A stretch of 42,117 nucleotides of DNA from a virus, in the IMG/VR virus record IMGVR_UViG_3300035670_000480, positions 1 through 42,117 of that record, one strand, 5' to 3'. The notes under the pieces are model-generated. The model was not told where the DNA came from, ran no database searches, and saw only the letters and a program-made list of their open reading frames with translations. Shown piece by piece: positions 13,255 to 21,349 of this stretch. Position numbers and translations under genes: made by a program. Position 1 is the stretch's first letter; the number at the start of each line of letters is the position of its first letter.

Positions 13255-14158
13255 AACGTATTTCTTCGAGCCTTTAATAGATGCAACAAAGGAAACAACG
13301 CTCGACAACGCAGTGCCAAAGACGCTTGCTCAGCATATCAAGAGCGGCCTCGTTTGGTACGATGGCGCTTATTTCAGAGGCAAGAAAAGTGTTGCTCTCT
13401 CAAAAGAAATTCGCTCGCTCGGTGGAGTATTCTCGACCTCTGAAAAGGCTTGGAGACTGCCAGAAAACAGGATGCCTCAAGACCTTCGTAACACCATCGC
13501 AGAACGCAGAAGACAGGCTCAGGTGCTCACTAAGCAGTTCAGCGAGGTAATTACAAAGCTTCAGAAGCAAATTCAGCTATCAGCTCCTAAGCTCAATTTT
13601 GACGTGGAAGCTGCAAAGACTGACCGAGCGCTTCAGAAAGAAATGCAACGCAAGGTGCCTGCCTCTGTTTCGATTCAGCCTGTTCTGAACGACGAGCAGA
13701 AGGCTCACATGGCAACGGACTACACCGAGAACGTGCAGCTCAGCATCATGGGCTTCATTGATTCCGAGGTCGAACGATTTCGCAAGCAGATACTCCCACA
13801 AATTCAAAAGGGAATGAACAGAAAAGATTTAGCAGAGTACGTCCAAGAACGCTTGGGAGTTGGGAAAGACAGGGCCAAATTCATCGCTCGTCAGGAGACA
13901 GCCCTTTTCACAAGCAAGCTCCGTGAGGTACAATATCAAAAAGCAGGGATTGAAAAGTATCGATGGAGAGCCATCGGAGGAAAGTCAGGCGACGGTCGGA
14001 CTCGTGATGCCCACATGGAGGCTCACGGGAAAGAGTTTTTCTGGGACCATTCCAAAAATAAGAACCCTGTGCGAAACTCAGAAGGACAGCCCGTGCATCC
14101 AGGCGAGGACTTTGGTTGCAGATGCCAAGCTATTCCAATCGTGGAGGAAATAAAATGA
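13154..14158 (+). CDS. head morphogenesis protein, Mu gpF / SPP1 gp7 type
   Basis: The 334-residue product ends with the family signature: KFIARQETALFTSKLREVQY, then YRWRAIGG, DGRTRDAHMEAHGKEF, and the cysteine block PGEDFGCRCQAIPI. The N-terminal part is helical. ATG 13154 (GAGGT upstream) lies well inside the portal gene; GTG 13196, giving MTTKETW..., is an alternative. Proteins of this type are minor head proteins that associate with the portal in early assembly. The stop overlaps the next gene as ATGA. Confidence 0.85.
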   Translation: MLRLKKNQQRELEPVTTKETWSKELRAKIQELLETYFFEPLIDATKETTLDNAVPKTLAQHIKSGLVWYDGAYFRGKKSVALSKEIRSLGGVFSTSEKAWRLPENRMPQDLRNTIAERRRQAQVLTKQFSEVITKLQKQIQLSAPKLNFDVEAAKTDRALQKEMQRKVPASVSIQPVLNDEQKAHMATDYTENVQLSIMGFIDSEVERFRKQILPQIQKGMNRKDLAEYVQERLGVGKDRAKFIARQETALFTSKLREVQYQKAGIEKYRWRAIGGKSGDGRTRDAHMEAHGKEFFWDHSKNKNPVRNSEGQPVHPGEDFGCRCQAIPIVEEIK

Positions 14159-15183
14159 CCCAATTCGACTATTCCAAATTCAGTGACAAGAAGTTGCACC
14201 AGCTCTATACGACGTTCTCACTTATGGGCGACTCCAAGCAACACCAAGGAAAACCCGCTGTGGGGGTCGTGAAAGAGGGCCTTCTTCAAGAACTCAAGCG
14301 CCGTGGGCTCAAGAACGAGGCCGACGAAAAGAGCAATGCTCCAAAAAAACCAAAAGAACCAACTTATGACCTTGTCATGATTGGCAAGGGCTCCGACCCG
14401 TCTCGTGACGAGTTTAAGGGACGCACAAAAGATTCTTTGAAGTATTATTTGCCAAAAGGTTGGTCGGAATCGGCGTTGCCGGAAGTCGGGCAAACAAAAG
14501 TCTATAAGCAAGACTTTGGAGACGGTGAAGTCATTGAATATCACGTCACAAGAAAAAACAGCAACGAGGCCGACGAAAAGAGTAATGCCAACGGAAGCGT
14601 TGACGCTCTCAAAAAGAAAATCGAAGACGCAAGGCGCAAAATGGAACGGGATATAGAAAAAGCAAAATCCGCATATGCTCATCACCCAGATGGAGAGCAA
14701 CGAAGAAAAAGAGAAATCGAGTCTCACAAAGCCATTTTTGAAGCATACAAGAAACTCGTTGAACTCAGTATTTCTGATTTGGAAAAGGAAAACGAGGCTG
14801 ACGAGAACAAGTGCAATGCTACTCTTGAAATTCGCCCTCATCCCAAAGATGTTGAAGACCTCTCACCCGAACAAGAAAAGGCGATAAGAGAACGCTTTGC
14901 TTTGGCAAAAGAGAAGTCAAAGAACACGACAGCAAAAGAAGTTGATATTGCAAAAAAGGCTCTTGAAAAAGCAAAGTCTGACAAGAATATCGATCCAAGA
15001 ATTTTGCAACGTATGCGAGAAACTTATGAGACGAAATTGAGGCAATTCCAATCAGAAAAAGGAAACTCAAAGGAGAACGCAATGGACAAAGTTACCGCAA
15101 TGAAGAAAAAGATTCTGCTCAGCAACGCAAGCGACGCTGTGAAGGCCAAGGCGCTGAAGAAACTAATCGCAGAAAAAAAATAA
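14155..15183 (+). CDS. repeat-containing head-region protein with NEADEKSNA motifs
   Basis: ATG 14155 overlaps the preceding stop (ATGA) and has GGAGGAAATAAA upstream. The 342-residue product is modular: segments are separated by KNEADEKSNA (residues 53-62), NEADEKSNA (137-145) and NEADENKCNA (213-222), with a degenerate GNSKENA near 303. The first module is a basic helical domain, the second a small alpha/beta domain (YDLVMIGKGS...KQDFGDGEVIEYH), the rest coiled coil with a Lys-rich tail. No family is recognised. Its place before the prohead protease suggests a head-assembly protein, perhaps processed at the repeats. Confidence 0.7.
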   Translation: MTQFDYSKFSDKKLHQLYTTFSLMGDSKQHQGKPAVGVVKEGLLQELKRRGLKNEADEKSNAPKKPKEPTYDLVMIGKGSDPSRDEFKGRTKDSLKYYLPKGWSESALPEVGQTKVYKQDFGDGEVIEYHVTRKNSNEADEKSNANGSVDALKKKIEDARRKMERDIEKAKSAYAHHPDGEQRRKREIESHKAIFEAYKKLVELSISDLEKENEADENKCNATLEIRPHPKDVEDLSPEQEKAIRERFALAKEKSKNTTAKEVDIAKKALEKAKSDKNIDPRILQRMRETYETKLRQFQSEKGNSKENAMDKVTAMKKKILLSNASDAVKAKALKKLIAEKK

Positions 15184-15192
15184 GGAGCCCCC

Positions 15193-16260
15193 ATGCAAAA
15201 ACTCCTGCAAGCGAAGACAATCAAAATCCCGTGCATGAGAGCTGGCCTGTGTCAGTACAAAGAGGAGCGGGTGTTTGTTCCACAATCGACGCTCGAAAAG
15301 CTCGCCAAGACTGCCTACGGGATTCCGGTCATCATCGACCACCAAGACGACGAAGCTCTCAAGGCAGCTCTCGCTCGTGGGAACTTCGACGACGTGGCGG
15401 TTGGTCGTGTTGCCGACATGCACTATGACACCGAGACAGACCTTTGGATGGCACACATGGTCATCGACACACAAGAGGCTCTCGACCTCTTTGCTCAAGG
15501 CTATGGCGTCTCGACTTCTTACGAAGTCACCGCAGACAGCGAAGGCGGGACTTTCAACGCAGTTCCATTTGATAGAACTATAGATGATGGCAAATATCTA
15601 CATCTCGCCATCGTAGAAAACCCTCGCTACGAAATCGCCGTTAAGCCAGTCTTTTACAACAGCGTAGACGGCGACGACCGCCCATGTTTGACATTGAAAG
15701 ATGAAGTTCGTACCATAGAAACAGTTTCAAACTCTCAAGGAGAAAAACCGATGTTTAAGTTATTTCGCACGAAGCGAGAAGAGGTCAAAGAAAATTCTGA
15801 CGACATGATGGTTGAAGTAGACGGCAAGCAAGTCGCTATGAATGAGCTAATTGAAGCTTACAAGAACGCCAAAAAGAACGAAGAGCCAGAAGACGAAGAG
15901 AAGCCTGAAAACGAGGCTCCTGAAGTTCTCCAAAAGGACGAAGAGAAGCCCAACGAAGTCGAGATAGAAATTAAGCCAGAGGACGAGGACGAAGACCTTG
16001 ACGCTCAGGTGAACGCCCTTCTCGCTTCTGTAGAAGAGGAAGAGAAAAAGAACGCCGAAGACGCCGAGGCAAAAGCCAAGGAAGAGGAAGAAAAGAAAAA
16101 CGCTGAAGAGAAAGAAAAGGCAGAAGAGGAAGCGAAAAAGAATCGCTACAACTCTCTCAACAATGCCGCAGATATCGTCAGAATGCAAAATAGCAGCGAG
16201 CCGGTTTCGCTGTTTGAAAAAGCAGAAATTGGTCGTAAACGCTATGGAAGCACTAAATAA
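15193..16260 (+). CDS. prohead protease-scaffold fusion, DUF2213 type
   Basis: ATG 15193 follows AAGGAGCCCCC. The N-terminal 165 residues are a DUF2213 protease-like domain: YGIPVIIDHQ, VAVGRVADMHYD, GYGVSTSYEV with the likely catalytic serine, and LHLAIVENPRYEIAVKP with the likely histidine. The C-terminal half is a long Glu/Lys/Asn-rich coiled coil, the scaffold. The protease cuts scaffold and head proteins during maturation. A strong internal start at 15751 separates the two parts, as with lambda C and Nu3. Confidence 0.85.
   Translation: MQKLLQAKTIKIPCMRAGLCQYKEERVFVPQSTLEKLAKTAYGIPVIIDHQDDEALKAALARGNFDDVAVGRVADMHYDTETDLWMAHMVIDTQEALDLFAQGYGVSTSYEVTADSEGGTFNAVPFDRTIDDGKYLHLAIVENPRYEIAVKPVFYNSVDGDDRPCLTLKDEVRTIETVSNSQGEKPMFKLFRTKREEVKENSDDMMVEVDGKQVAMNELIEAYKNAKKNEEPEDEEKPENEAPEVLQKDEEKPNEVEIEIKPEDEDEDLDAQVNALLASVEEEEKKNAEDAEAKAKEEEEKKNAEEKEKAEEEAKKNRYNSLNNAADIVRMQNSSEPVSLFEKAEIGRKRYGSTK
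15751..16260 (+). CDS. nested in-frame scaffold protein (internal start)
   Basis: ATG 15751 is in frame with the protease gene and is preceded by AAGGAGAAAAACCG, a site as strong as those of separate genes here. The product would be 169 residues beginning MFKLFRTKREEVKENSDDMM and made of acidic and Lys-rich coiled coil. It resembles lambda Nu3 and other scaffolds made from an internal start of the protease gene, giving excess scaffold over protease. Its production is inferred from the ribosome site only. Confidence 0.65.
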   Translation: MFKLFRTKREEVKENSDDMMVEVDGKQVAMNELIEAYKNAKKNEEPEDEEKPENEAPEVLQKDEEKPNEVEIEIKPEDEDEDLDAQVNALLASVEEEEKKNAEDAEAKAKEEEEKKNAEEKEKAEEEAKKNRYNSLNNAADIVRMQNSSEPVSLFEKAEIGRKRYGSTK

Positions 16261-16278
16261 ACAGGGAGGTAATTTCAA

Positions 16279-16734
16279 ATGGCTTTGAATCAGAACCAAT
16301 TTGCACTAGAAACACTCAAGGGCACCAAGATTGCAGGTCACGAAGACAACGTGATGACTGTTGAGTTCTACAGCGCCACAGCGACCGATACGATCGCTCC
16401 TGGCTCGTTCGTAAAGCTTGACAGCTCGACCGTTGCTAAGAATGTTCCCCGTGTATCAGTCGGAGCTGATGAAGCCGCTGACTACATCGGTGTAGTTCTC
16501 ACCAACCCAATGAAGGAATCTTTCGCAGTTGGCGATAAGATGGAAATCGGGCTTCTAAGCTCTGTCGTGATGCTTGAGGCTTCTGCTGCAATCGCCGCAG
16601 GCGCTCTCTGTCAATACGCTCCATCGACTGGAAAATGTGCAACCAAGACTTCTACAAACACAGCTGTAGCTCGTGCAATCGAACCCGCCGTCGCTGACGG
16701 TTCGTTGTTCCGTGCTCTCATCAAAGTAATTTAA
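16279..16734 (+). CDS. capsid decoration/stabilisation protein
   Basis: ATG 16279 has GGGAGGTAATTTCAA upstream. The 151-residue product is beta-rich with small residues: VMTVEFYSATATDTIAPGSF, DYIGVVLTNPMKESF and GALCQYAPSTGK, ending in a short strand (FRALIKVI). Proteins of this composition between the scaffold and the major capsid gene trim and cement the head (DUF2190-like). The assignment rests on position and composition. Confidence 0.65.
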   Translation: MALNQNQFALETLKGTKIAGHEDNVMTVEFYSATATDTIAPGSFVKLDSSTVAKNVPRVSVGADEAADYIGVVLTNPMKESFAVGDKMEIGLLSSVVMLEASAAIAAGALCQYAPSTGKCATKTSTNTAVARAIEPAVADGSLFRALIKVI

Positions 16735-16745
16735 GGAGGAAAACC

Positions 16746-17702
16746 ATGAGCTACAAGACACAGATTCTCAATAACGCACAAGGCTATCAACAGATTGTAA
16801 CCACTTTGACGGCAGTTTCTGCTAAAGTGTCTCAGCAAAAGTTCTTTGAAATTCCCTTCGCAGACTACGTTCCGACCGTAGTTGGCGTTGGAGCTTTCGA
16901 GCAACAAATGCTTCACTGGCGCTCGTTCTCCAAAGATGACGGCTTTGAGTCTGGCGTAATCGGCAACGGCTCTAACCGTGCTCAACGTGGACAATCTGAT
17001 GCAGTGTTTGACGCTGTAACTCAGAAAATTATTCCGTGGGCAAAAAACATAGAATGGTCTTTATTCGAACTAGAACAAGCGGCCAAAGCAAACAATCTCT
17101 TCTCGTTAATCGAGGCCAGAGAAATTGCACGCCGTAAGTCTTGGGACTTGGGCATCCAAAAGATTGCCTTCTTGGGACTCGGCTCTGACAAGGGCTTGCT
17201 CAACTTGTCTTCTGTTTCTGCTGACACCTCGAACCTCACCAAGCGCCTCTATGCGATGAATGCGGCTGAACTCAACACCTTCGCTGGCGTTGTGTATGGC
17301 CTTTATCGTTCGAATTGTGCTTACACTGCTAAGCCAACTAAGTTCATTATTCCAGAAGCAGACTACAACGGCTTGGCAAACTTCCCAGATGCAACATATC
17401 CTCTCAAGACCCGCTTGGAACTCTTGCAGAGCATGTTCGCAGTTCTTACTGGAAACAGCGGCTTTAAGATTCTTCCTTGTGCATATTGCGACAAGGCGAA
17501 CTTCGACGGAACCAATAACCGTTACGTTCTCACTGTTGACGATCCTACCTCGATTCAGTTCGGCATTCCTCTTGACTACACTGTTACTCAAGCTGGAAGC
17601 GAAGATGGATTTAGCTGGGTCAATGCAGCCTACGGTCAGTTCTCTCCCGTTGTTGCACTTCGTCCAAAAGAGACTTACTATTTTGGAAACACAGCGACCT
17701 AA
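16746..17702 (+). CDS. major capsid protein, DUF2184 type
   Basis: ATG 16746 follows AAGGAGGAAAACC, one of the best ribosome sites in the window, as expected for the most abundant protein. The 318-residue product contains features of the DUF2184 capsid family: DYVPTVVGVGAFEQQMLHWR, the helix with IIPWAKNIEWSLFELEQAAK, and the C-terminal GFSWVNAAYGQFSPVVALRP. It forms the HK97-fold shell. The codons look well adapted. Position after scaffold and decoration genes agrees. Confidence 0.85.
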   Translation: MSYKTQILNNAQGYQQIVTTLTAVSAKVSQQKFFEIPFADYVPTVVGVGAFEQQMLHWRSFSKDDGFESGVIGNGSNRAQRGQSDAVFDAVTQKIIPWAKNIEWSLFELEQAAKANNLFSLIEAREIARRKSWDLGIQKIAFLGLGSDKGLLNLSSVSADTSNLTKRLYAMNAAELNTFAGVVYGLYRSNCAYTAKPTKFIIPEADYNGLANFPDATYPLKTRLELLQSMFAVLTGNSGFKILPCAYCDKANFDGTNNRYVLTVDDPTSIQFGIPLDYTVTQAGSEDGFSWVNAAYGQFSPVVALRPKETYYFGNTAT

Positions 17703-17732
17703 TAAGTCGCCCTTTTCAAAAGGGAGAAAGCA

Positions 17733-17912
17733 ATGTCAAAGAAAGCAGAACACGAAGAGGCACAACAAAAACTCGCATCGGTATTTTCTCAACGTCTCGG
17801 CGACATTGTGACTCCTCACGGTGTTATCAAATACGATCAAGTTATCCAGTTGCCTGTTGAAGTCGCAAACGAGTTGGTTGCTTCCTTTCCAGAACTTCGC
17901 ATCATTGCCTAA
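17733..17912 (+). CDS. small protein between capsid and connector genes (59 aa)
   Basis: ATG 17733 has AAAGGGAGAAAGCA upstream. The 59-residue product begins MSKKAEHEEAQQKLASVFSQ and ends VEVANELVASFPELRIIA, with a helical N-terminus and an amphipathic C-terminus. An inverted repeat (CCCTTTT/AAAAGGG at about 17710-17724) precedes the start. Small genes at this place often encode head-tail accessory proteins, but nothing specific is recognised. Confidence 0.7.
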   Translation: MSKKAEHEEAQQKLASVFSQRLGDIVTPHGVIKYDQVIQLPVEVANELVASFPELRIIA

Positions 17913-17921
17913 GAGGTCATC

Positions 17922-18365
17922 ATGGGTGTTGCTGATATTGAGGTCGATGACTTCAAAACATACTTCACCCGAGGCTTCACATACGGAACTCAGGACGAGT
18001 GCGGTAACGCTGTTGTCACGGATGACGACATCACGATGGCTTATGGACAAGCCAAATTCAACTTCAACGAGGGCTTGTTCTCTACTCAGGAACAGCTCAA
18101 AATCGCATTCTTGCACTTGGCAGCTCACTTTGTTTGTACTGACCGCCAAATGGCAAGCGAGGGGTTGAACTCTCAAAGCTCGTTCGCAGTCAACAGCCGC
18201 TCAGTGGGAAGTGTGAGCGAGTCGTATCAGATACCGGATTGGGTTTCAAAATCTCCTGTGTTTGCTGCACTGGCGACCACTAGATACGGTCTAAAATATC
18301 TGACTCTTATCCGCCCTCGCATGATTGGCGCTATGACTGTTTTCCAAGGTGCCACAACTCCATAA
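17922..18365 (+). CDS. head-tail connector protein, DUF4054 type
   Basis: The 147-residue product has the DUF4054 pattern: FKTYFTRGFTYGTQDE, DDDITMAYGQAKFNFNEGLF, a central helix AFLHLAAHFVCTD, and SRSVGSVSESYQIPDWVSKS near the C-terminus. These adaptor proteins bind the portal and extend the neck. The start has AAGAGG upstream, and the gene follows the capsid block in normal order. Confidence 0.85.
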   Translation: MGVADIEVDDFKTYFTRGFTYGTQDECGNAVVTDDDITMAYGQAKFNFNEGLFSTQEQLKIAFLHLAAHFVCTDRQMASEGLNSQSSFAVNSRSVGSVSESYQIPDWVSKSPVFAALATTRYGLKYLTLIRPRMIGAMTVFQGATTP

Positions 18366-18374
18366 GGGGCACCA

Positions 18375-18851
18375 ATGGACAAAATCAACATTAACATGGC
18401 TCCATTTAACGCTAAGGTTGAGCAGGCTGCTGCAATCACATCCCAGATTGGAATATTGGCGGAAGAGAAGCACAACGAGGACAGCTTCACGACCGCAGGT
18501 CTAGGCATGGTGCATGAGTTCGGGTCCATCTCTGGCAAGATTCCTAAACGCTCATTCTTTGCTTTGACTGAAAAACAAAAGCAAGCAGAGTTTCAGAAGT
18601 TCTTAAAAAAGAACAACGATGCTTTGGTGCGTCACGTTCTCGCAGGTACATGGGAGATTGCACTAGAACAGCTCGCTGCCAAGTGGGAATCTTACATCAT
18701 TGAGTGCTTCGATACAGAGGGGTTCGGAACGTGGGAAGAATTAGAGGATTCCACAGTTGCCGCCCGCCTACGAAAAGGCAACGACGTAGATATGCAAATA
18801 CTTCAAGACACCGGAGCGCTCATGCGTTCCATAACGCACAAGGTGGGCTAG
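18375..18851 (+). CDS. virion morphogenesis/tail completion protein (gpG/HK97 gp10-like)
   Basis: The 158-residue product has GMVHEFGSISGKIPKRSFFA in its first half and ends with LQDTGALMRSITHKV, the T-G-x-L-x-x-S-I motif of phage virion morphogenesis proteins. AAGGGGCACCA precedes the start. Such proteins act at the head-tail joining step. The next gene begins two bases after its stop. Confidence 0.8.
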   Translation: MDKININMAPFNAKVEQAAAITSQIGILAEEKHNEDSFTTAGLGMVHEFGSISGKIPKRSFFALTEKQKQAEFQKFLKKNNDALVRHVLAGTWEIALEQLAAKWESYIIECFDTEGFGTWEELEDSTVAARLRKGNDVDMQILQDTGALMRSITHKVG

Positions 18852-18853
18852 TT

Positions 18854-19189
18854 ATGTTACCAAAACTTGCCTCGGCACTATCAGCTTGGCAACAAGAGTT
18901 CTCATTCAGTATCATAAGAAAGTCGATAGTGAATTATGAGATTGTCGAAAAGAAAACTCTCGTCAATTTTCGTGGTGTTGTAGCTCCGCTCTCTGCTCGA
19001 CAGCTTGAACTAAAAGCAGAAGGCCAAAGAGCTTGGCGCTGGTTCGAGATTCATTCGACCGCAGAGTTAGACTTAAAGCCCGACGATGTCGTAACATGGA
19101 AGTGTAAGCAGTATCGAGTCATGGCCGCTCACGATTGGAGCGACTACGGTTACTGGAGATACGAAATAGCGGAGCAGTTTACAGCATGA
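18854..19189 (+). CDS. head-tail stopper/closure-type protein
   Basis: ATG 18854 (AAGGTGGGC upstream) is preferred to longer readings that overlap the preceding gene. The 111-residue product is beta-rich, with NFRGVVAPLSARQLELKAEG, a W-R-W-F strand, LDLKPDDVVTWKCKQYRVM, and DYGYWRYEI. This layout is typical of neck proteins that close the head after packaging. The stop overlaps the next start as ATGA. Confidence 0.7.
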   Translation: MLPKLASALSAWQQEFSFSIIRKSIVNYEIVEKKTLVNFRGVVAPLSARQLELKAEGQRAWRWFEIHSTAELDLKPDDVVTWKCKQYRVMAAHDWSDYGYWRYEIAEQFTA

Positions 19190-19704
19190 CAAGCCCTGTG
19201 GTTACTACAAAACTCGTCGCCAATATCGTCAAAGAGTTTCTTGGACTCGCTGATGATCAGGTTGTCATCTATAATCAGAAGTGGAACATTCCCACCGACT
19301 CTCGCCTTTACGTCGTCGTAAGTCTCGCTTCCACGATGCCCTACAGTGCTTCAAAAAAGCCCTTGGGTGGTACAAGTAGCCTGAGCAATAAACACACGCT
19401 AAACACGCAAGAAACGCTCAAAATAGACCTTCTTAGTGCAGGTCAAGACGCAGTCGCTCGAATGCCAGAAGTCATCATGGCCTTGGGATCCGATTACTCT
19501 CAATCTCTCCAAGAGCTGCACGGCTTTAAGCTTGCGACGATTCCGACGAGCGTCCAAGATACGAGCGCAGCAGAAGTCACTCGAATGCTTTTCAGAACAA
19601 CCGTAGAGGTCAAAGTTTTGAGGGCATACAATATTTCTAAAACTGTGGCATACTATGATAAGTTTGAACATGAAGAATACACCGAAGGAGGACAAATCGA
19701 ATGA
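19186..19704 (+). CDS. tail completion/terminator-like protein
   Basis: ATG 19186 overlaps the preceding stop. The 172-residue product combines a mixed alpha/beta core (VVIYNQKWNIPTDSRLYVVV, then LSAGQDAVARMPEVIMALGS) with a C-terminal strand region (VEVKVLRAYNISKTVAYYD). It sits between the stopper and the sheath, the usual place of the tail terminator in myoviruses. Its stop overlaps the sheath start. The assignment is by position and general fold. Confidence 0.6.
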   Translation: MTSPVVTTKLVANIVKEFLGLADDQVVIYNQKWNIPTDSRLYVVVSLASTMPYSASKKPLGGTSSLSNKHTLNTQETLKIDLLSAGQDAVARMPEVIMALGSDYSQSLQELHGFKLATIPTSVQDTSAAEVTRMLFRTTVEVKVLRAYNISKTVAYYDKFEHEEYTEGGQIE

Positions 19705-20816
19705 TCAATATTTCCGAAGTCATTAACGTATCCGTGAGCACACCGCCTGCAGGATTGGCAGAACAAAACATGTCAAATTTGGCATGTTTCACAAGGGAAA
19801 CTCCAGTTGCATCAATCACAGATGACTTTGTGGTTTACACAAGCGCAACCGATGTAGCGACCGATTGGGGAAGCGCTGCACTTGTTACGAAAGCAGCTCA
19901 AGCAGTTTTCGCACAGTCTCCCAACATCATAAGTGGCGGTGGTAAGTTCATCGTGTGTCTAGTCGGAAGCTCTGAAAGCTCTGAGACTGCACTGGCTCGC
20001 TTGTCTCCTCTTGTCTTTTTCGGTGCATTTGCAACCGTGTTTACAGAGCTTGAGGCAGCCCTTTTAGCTACCGCAACCGCTGCACAAGCCGCAGGCAAAA
20101 TCTTTTTTCTAAGCTCTGCAACTGCTGGTGACATTGAGCCTGCGGGATTGTTCGGTGACATCCAAAGCGCAACGCTCACTCGCACTCGTTGCTTGTTCCA
20201 TAACGACTCGGACGAAATTCTTGGCTTCAAGTGGGGCTATGCCTCTCGTGCAATGAGCGTTAATTTCAACGGAACAAACACAACGAACACAATGCAATTG
20301 AAACAAATTGCAGGCGTGACTGCTGACGCTGCACTCACTGAGACTCAAAAAACCAAGTGCAAGGCAATCGGTGTTGACGTCTACGCCAATATCGCCGGTC
20401 GTCCCTCTGTTCTCTCTTACGGTGCAAACGAGTTCTTTGACTATATCTTCAATCTTGGCTGGTTCAAGATGGCTCTCGAAATCGCAGGCTTCACCATCCT
20501 CGCGCAAACATCCACAAAGCTTCCACAAACCGAATCGGGAATGGACCTTCTCAAAGGCGGATACCGTCAGGTGTGCGAAAAAGCAATTCAGAACGGAATG
20601 GTTGCTGCTGGCACTTGGACGAGCGCAGACACCTTTGGCGACCCCGAAGACTTCCATCGTAACATCATAGAGAGAGGGTACCGCATTTACTCGTCGCCTG
20701 TTGCCCTTCAGGCTTCTGCAGACCGTGACGCTCGCAATGCTCCTGTAGTTCAAATCGCAGTGAAGATGGCAGGCGCAGTTCACCACTCTGACGTCATCGT
20801 TAACATTAACAAATAA
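19701..20816 (+). CDS. contractile tail sheath protein, DUF3383 type
   Basis: ATG 19701 follows AAGGAGGACAAATCGA. The 371-residue product opens MINISEVINVSVSTPPAGLA and carries the DUF3383 sheath pattern: CFTRETPVASITDDFVVYTS, then the hydrophobic GYASRAMSVNFNGTNTTNTM with MQLKQIAGV, and a C-terminal DVYANIAGRPSVLSYGANEF. It polymerises around the tube and contracts at infection. Together with the tube gene downstream it establishes the myovirus type. Confidence 0.92.
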   Translation: MINISEVINVSVSTPPAGLAEQNMSNLACFTRETPVASITDDFVVYTSATDVATDWGSAALVTKAAQAVFAQSPNIISGGGKFIVCLVGSSESSETALARLSPLVFFGAFATVFTELEAALLATATAAQAAGKIFFLSSATAGDIEPAGLFGDIQSATLTRTRCLFHNDSDEILGFKWGYASRAMSVNFNGTNTTNTMQLKQIAGVTADAALTETQKTKCKAIGVDVYANIAGRPSVLSYGANEFFDYIFNLGWFKMALEIAGFTILAQTSTKLPQTESGMDLLKGGYRQVCEKAIQNGMVAAGTWTSADTFGDPEDFHRNIIERGYRIYSSPVALQASADRDARNAPVVQIAVKMAGAVHHSDVIVNINK

Positions 20817-20827
20817 GGAGAACTCGC

Positions 20828-21283
20828 ATGTCAACTCTTAGTCTCGTAGGTTCTGATACAATCAAAATCAACAGCCGCTTGATAACTGACCTTTGCCACG
20901 GTGAAGTCGCCAAGCTCGACTTTCCTACCGAGGTCGTCACTGTGAAAACAGGTAAGAACGGCAACGCAATCTATGCCAAAAACGAGTCAGGTAATCAGGC
21001 AACGCTTGAACTTCATGTGCTTCGTGGAAGCGGAGACGACAAGTTTTTGAACACAATTCTCGGCAACTATCAGCAGGATTCTGCTCGATTTGTGTTGATG
21101 AATGCTGAGCTTGTCAAGGTTCTAGGTGACGGTGCTGGAAACGTAACTCAAGACACCTACATCCTAACCGGTGGAGTTATCACCAAGGCCGTGGGTGCCA
21201 CCTCGAACGTTGAGGGAGATGTAGAGCAGGCTGTGTCACTCTACAGCATGACTTTCGCCCTAGCTCCTCGTGCGATTGCTTGA
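20828..21283 (+). CDS. tail tube protein, DUF3277-like
   Basis: The 151-residue product starts behind AAGGAGAACTCGC. It contains TIKINSRLITDLCHGEVAKL, a positively charged strand (VTVKTGKNGNAIYAKNESGN), and a GGVITKAVGATSNVEGDVEQ segment near the end, as in DUF3277 tube proteins. Its place directly after the sheath supports this. It forms the rigid inner tube. A terminator follows the gene. Confidence 0.88.
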   Translation: MSTLSLVGSDTIKINSRLITDLCHGEVAKLDFPTEVVTVKTGKNGNAIYAKNESGNQATLELHVLRGSGDDKFLNTILGNYQQDSARFVLMNAELVKVLGDGAGNVTQDTYILTGGVITKAVGATSNVEGDVEQAVSLYSMTFALAPRAIA

Positions 21284-21307
21284 TTGTTTTCGCTCGTTCG
21301 TTACAAT
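21280..21307 (+). promoter_or_regulatory. possible promoter directly before a terminator
   Basis: TTGATT (21280-21285) and TACAAT (21302-21307) are spaced by 16 bases. Transcription would start near the base of the terminator hairpin at 21308-21338, so it may be a chance match or part of an attenuator. Confidence 0.3.
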
Positions 21308-21338
21308 GGGGACAGCATTTCGCTGTCTCTTTTTTTTA
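21308..21338 (+). terminator. intrinsic terminator after the tail tube gene
   Basis: GACAGC and GCTGTC form a 6-base stem around ATTTC and are followed by TCT and seven T. It lies between the highly expressed capsid/sheath/tube genes and the tail chaperones. It would reduce transcription into the tape-measure and baseplate genes, which are needed in small amounts. Confidence 0.85.
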
Positions 21339-21349
21339 TGAGGTGAACT

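Noticed and set aside
15847-16299. A leftward hydrophobic frame opposite the scaffold region.
   Set aside because: Its Phe/Leu-rich composition is the complement of Glu/Lys codons in the scaffold gene, so it is a shadow and not a membrane protein.
16279-16734. Possibility that this is the major capsid protein.
   Set aside because: At 151 residues and beta-rich it is too small for an HK97-fold shell protein; the following 318-residue product fits the DUF2184 capsid family.
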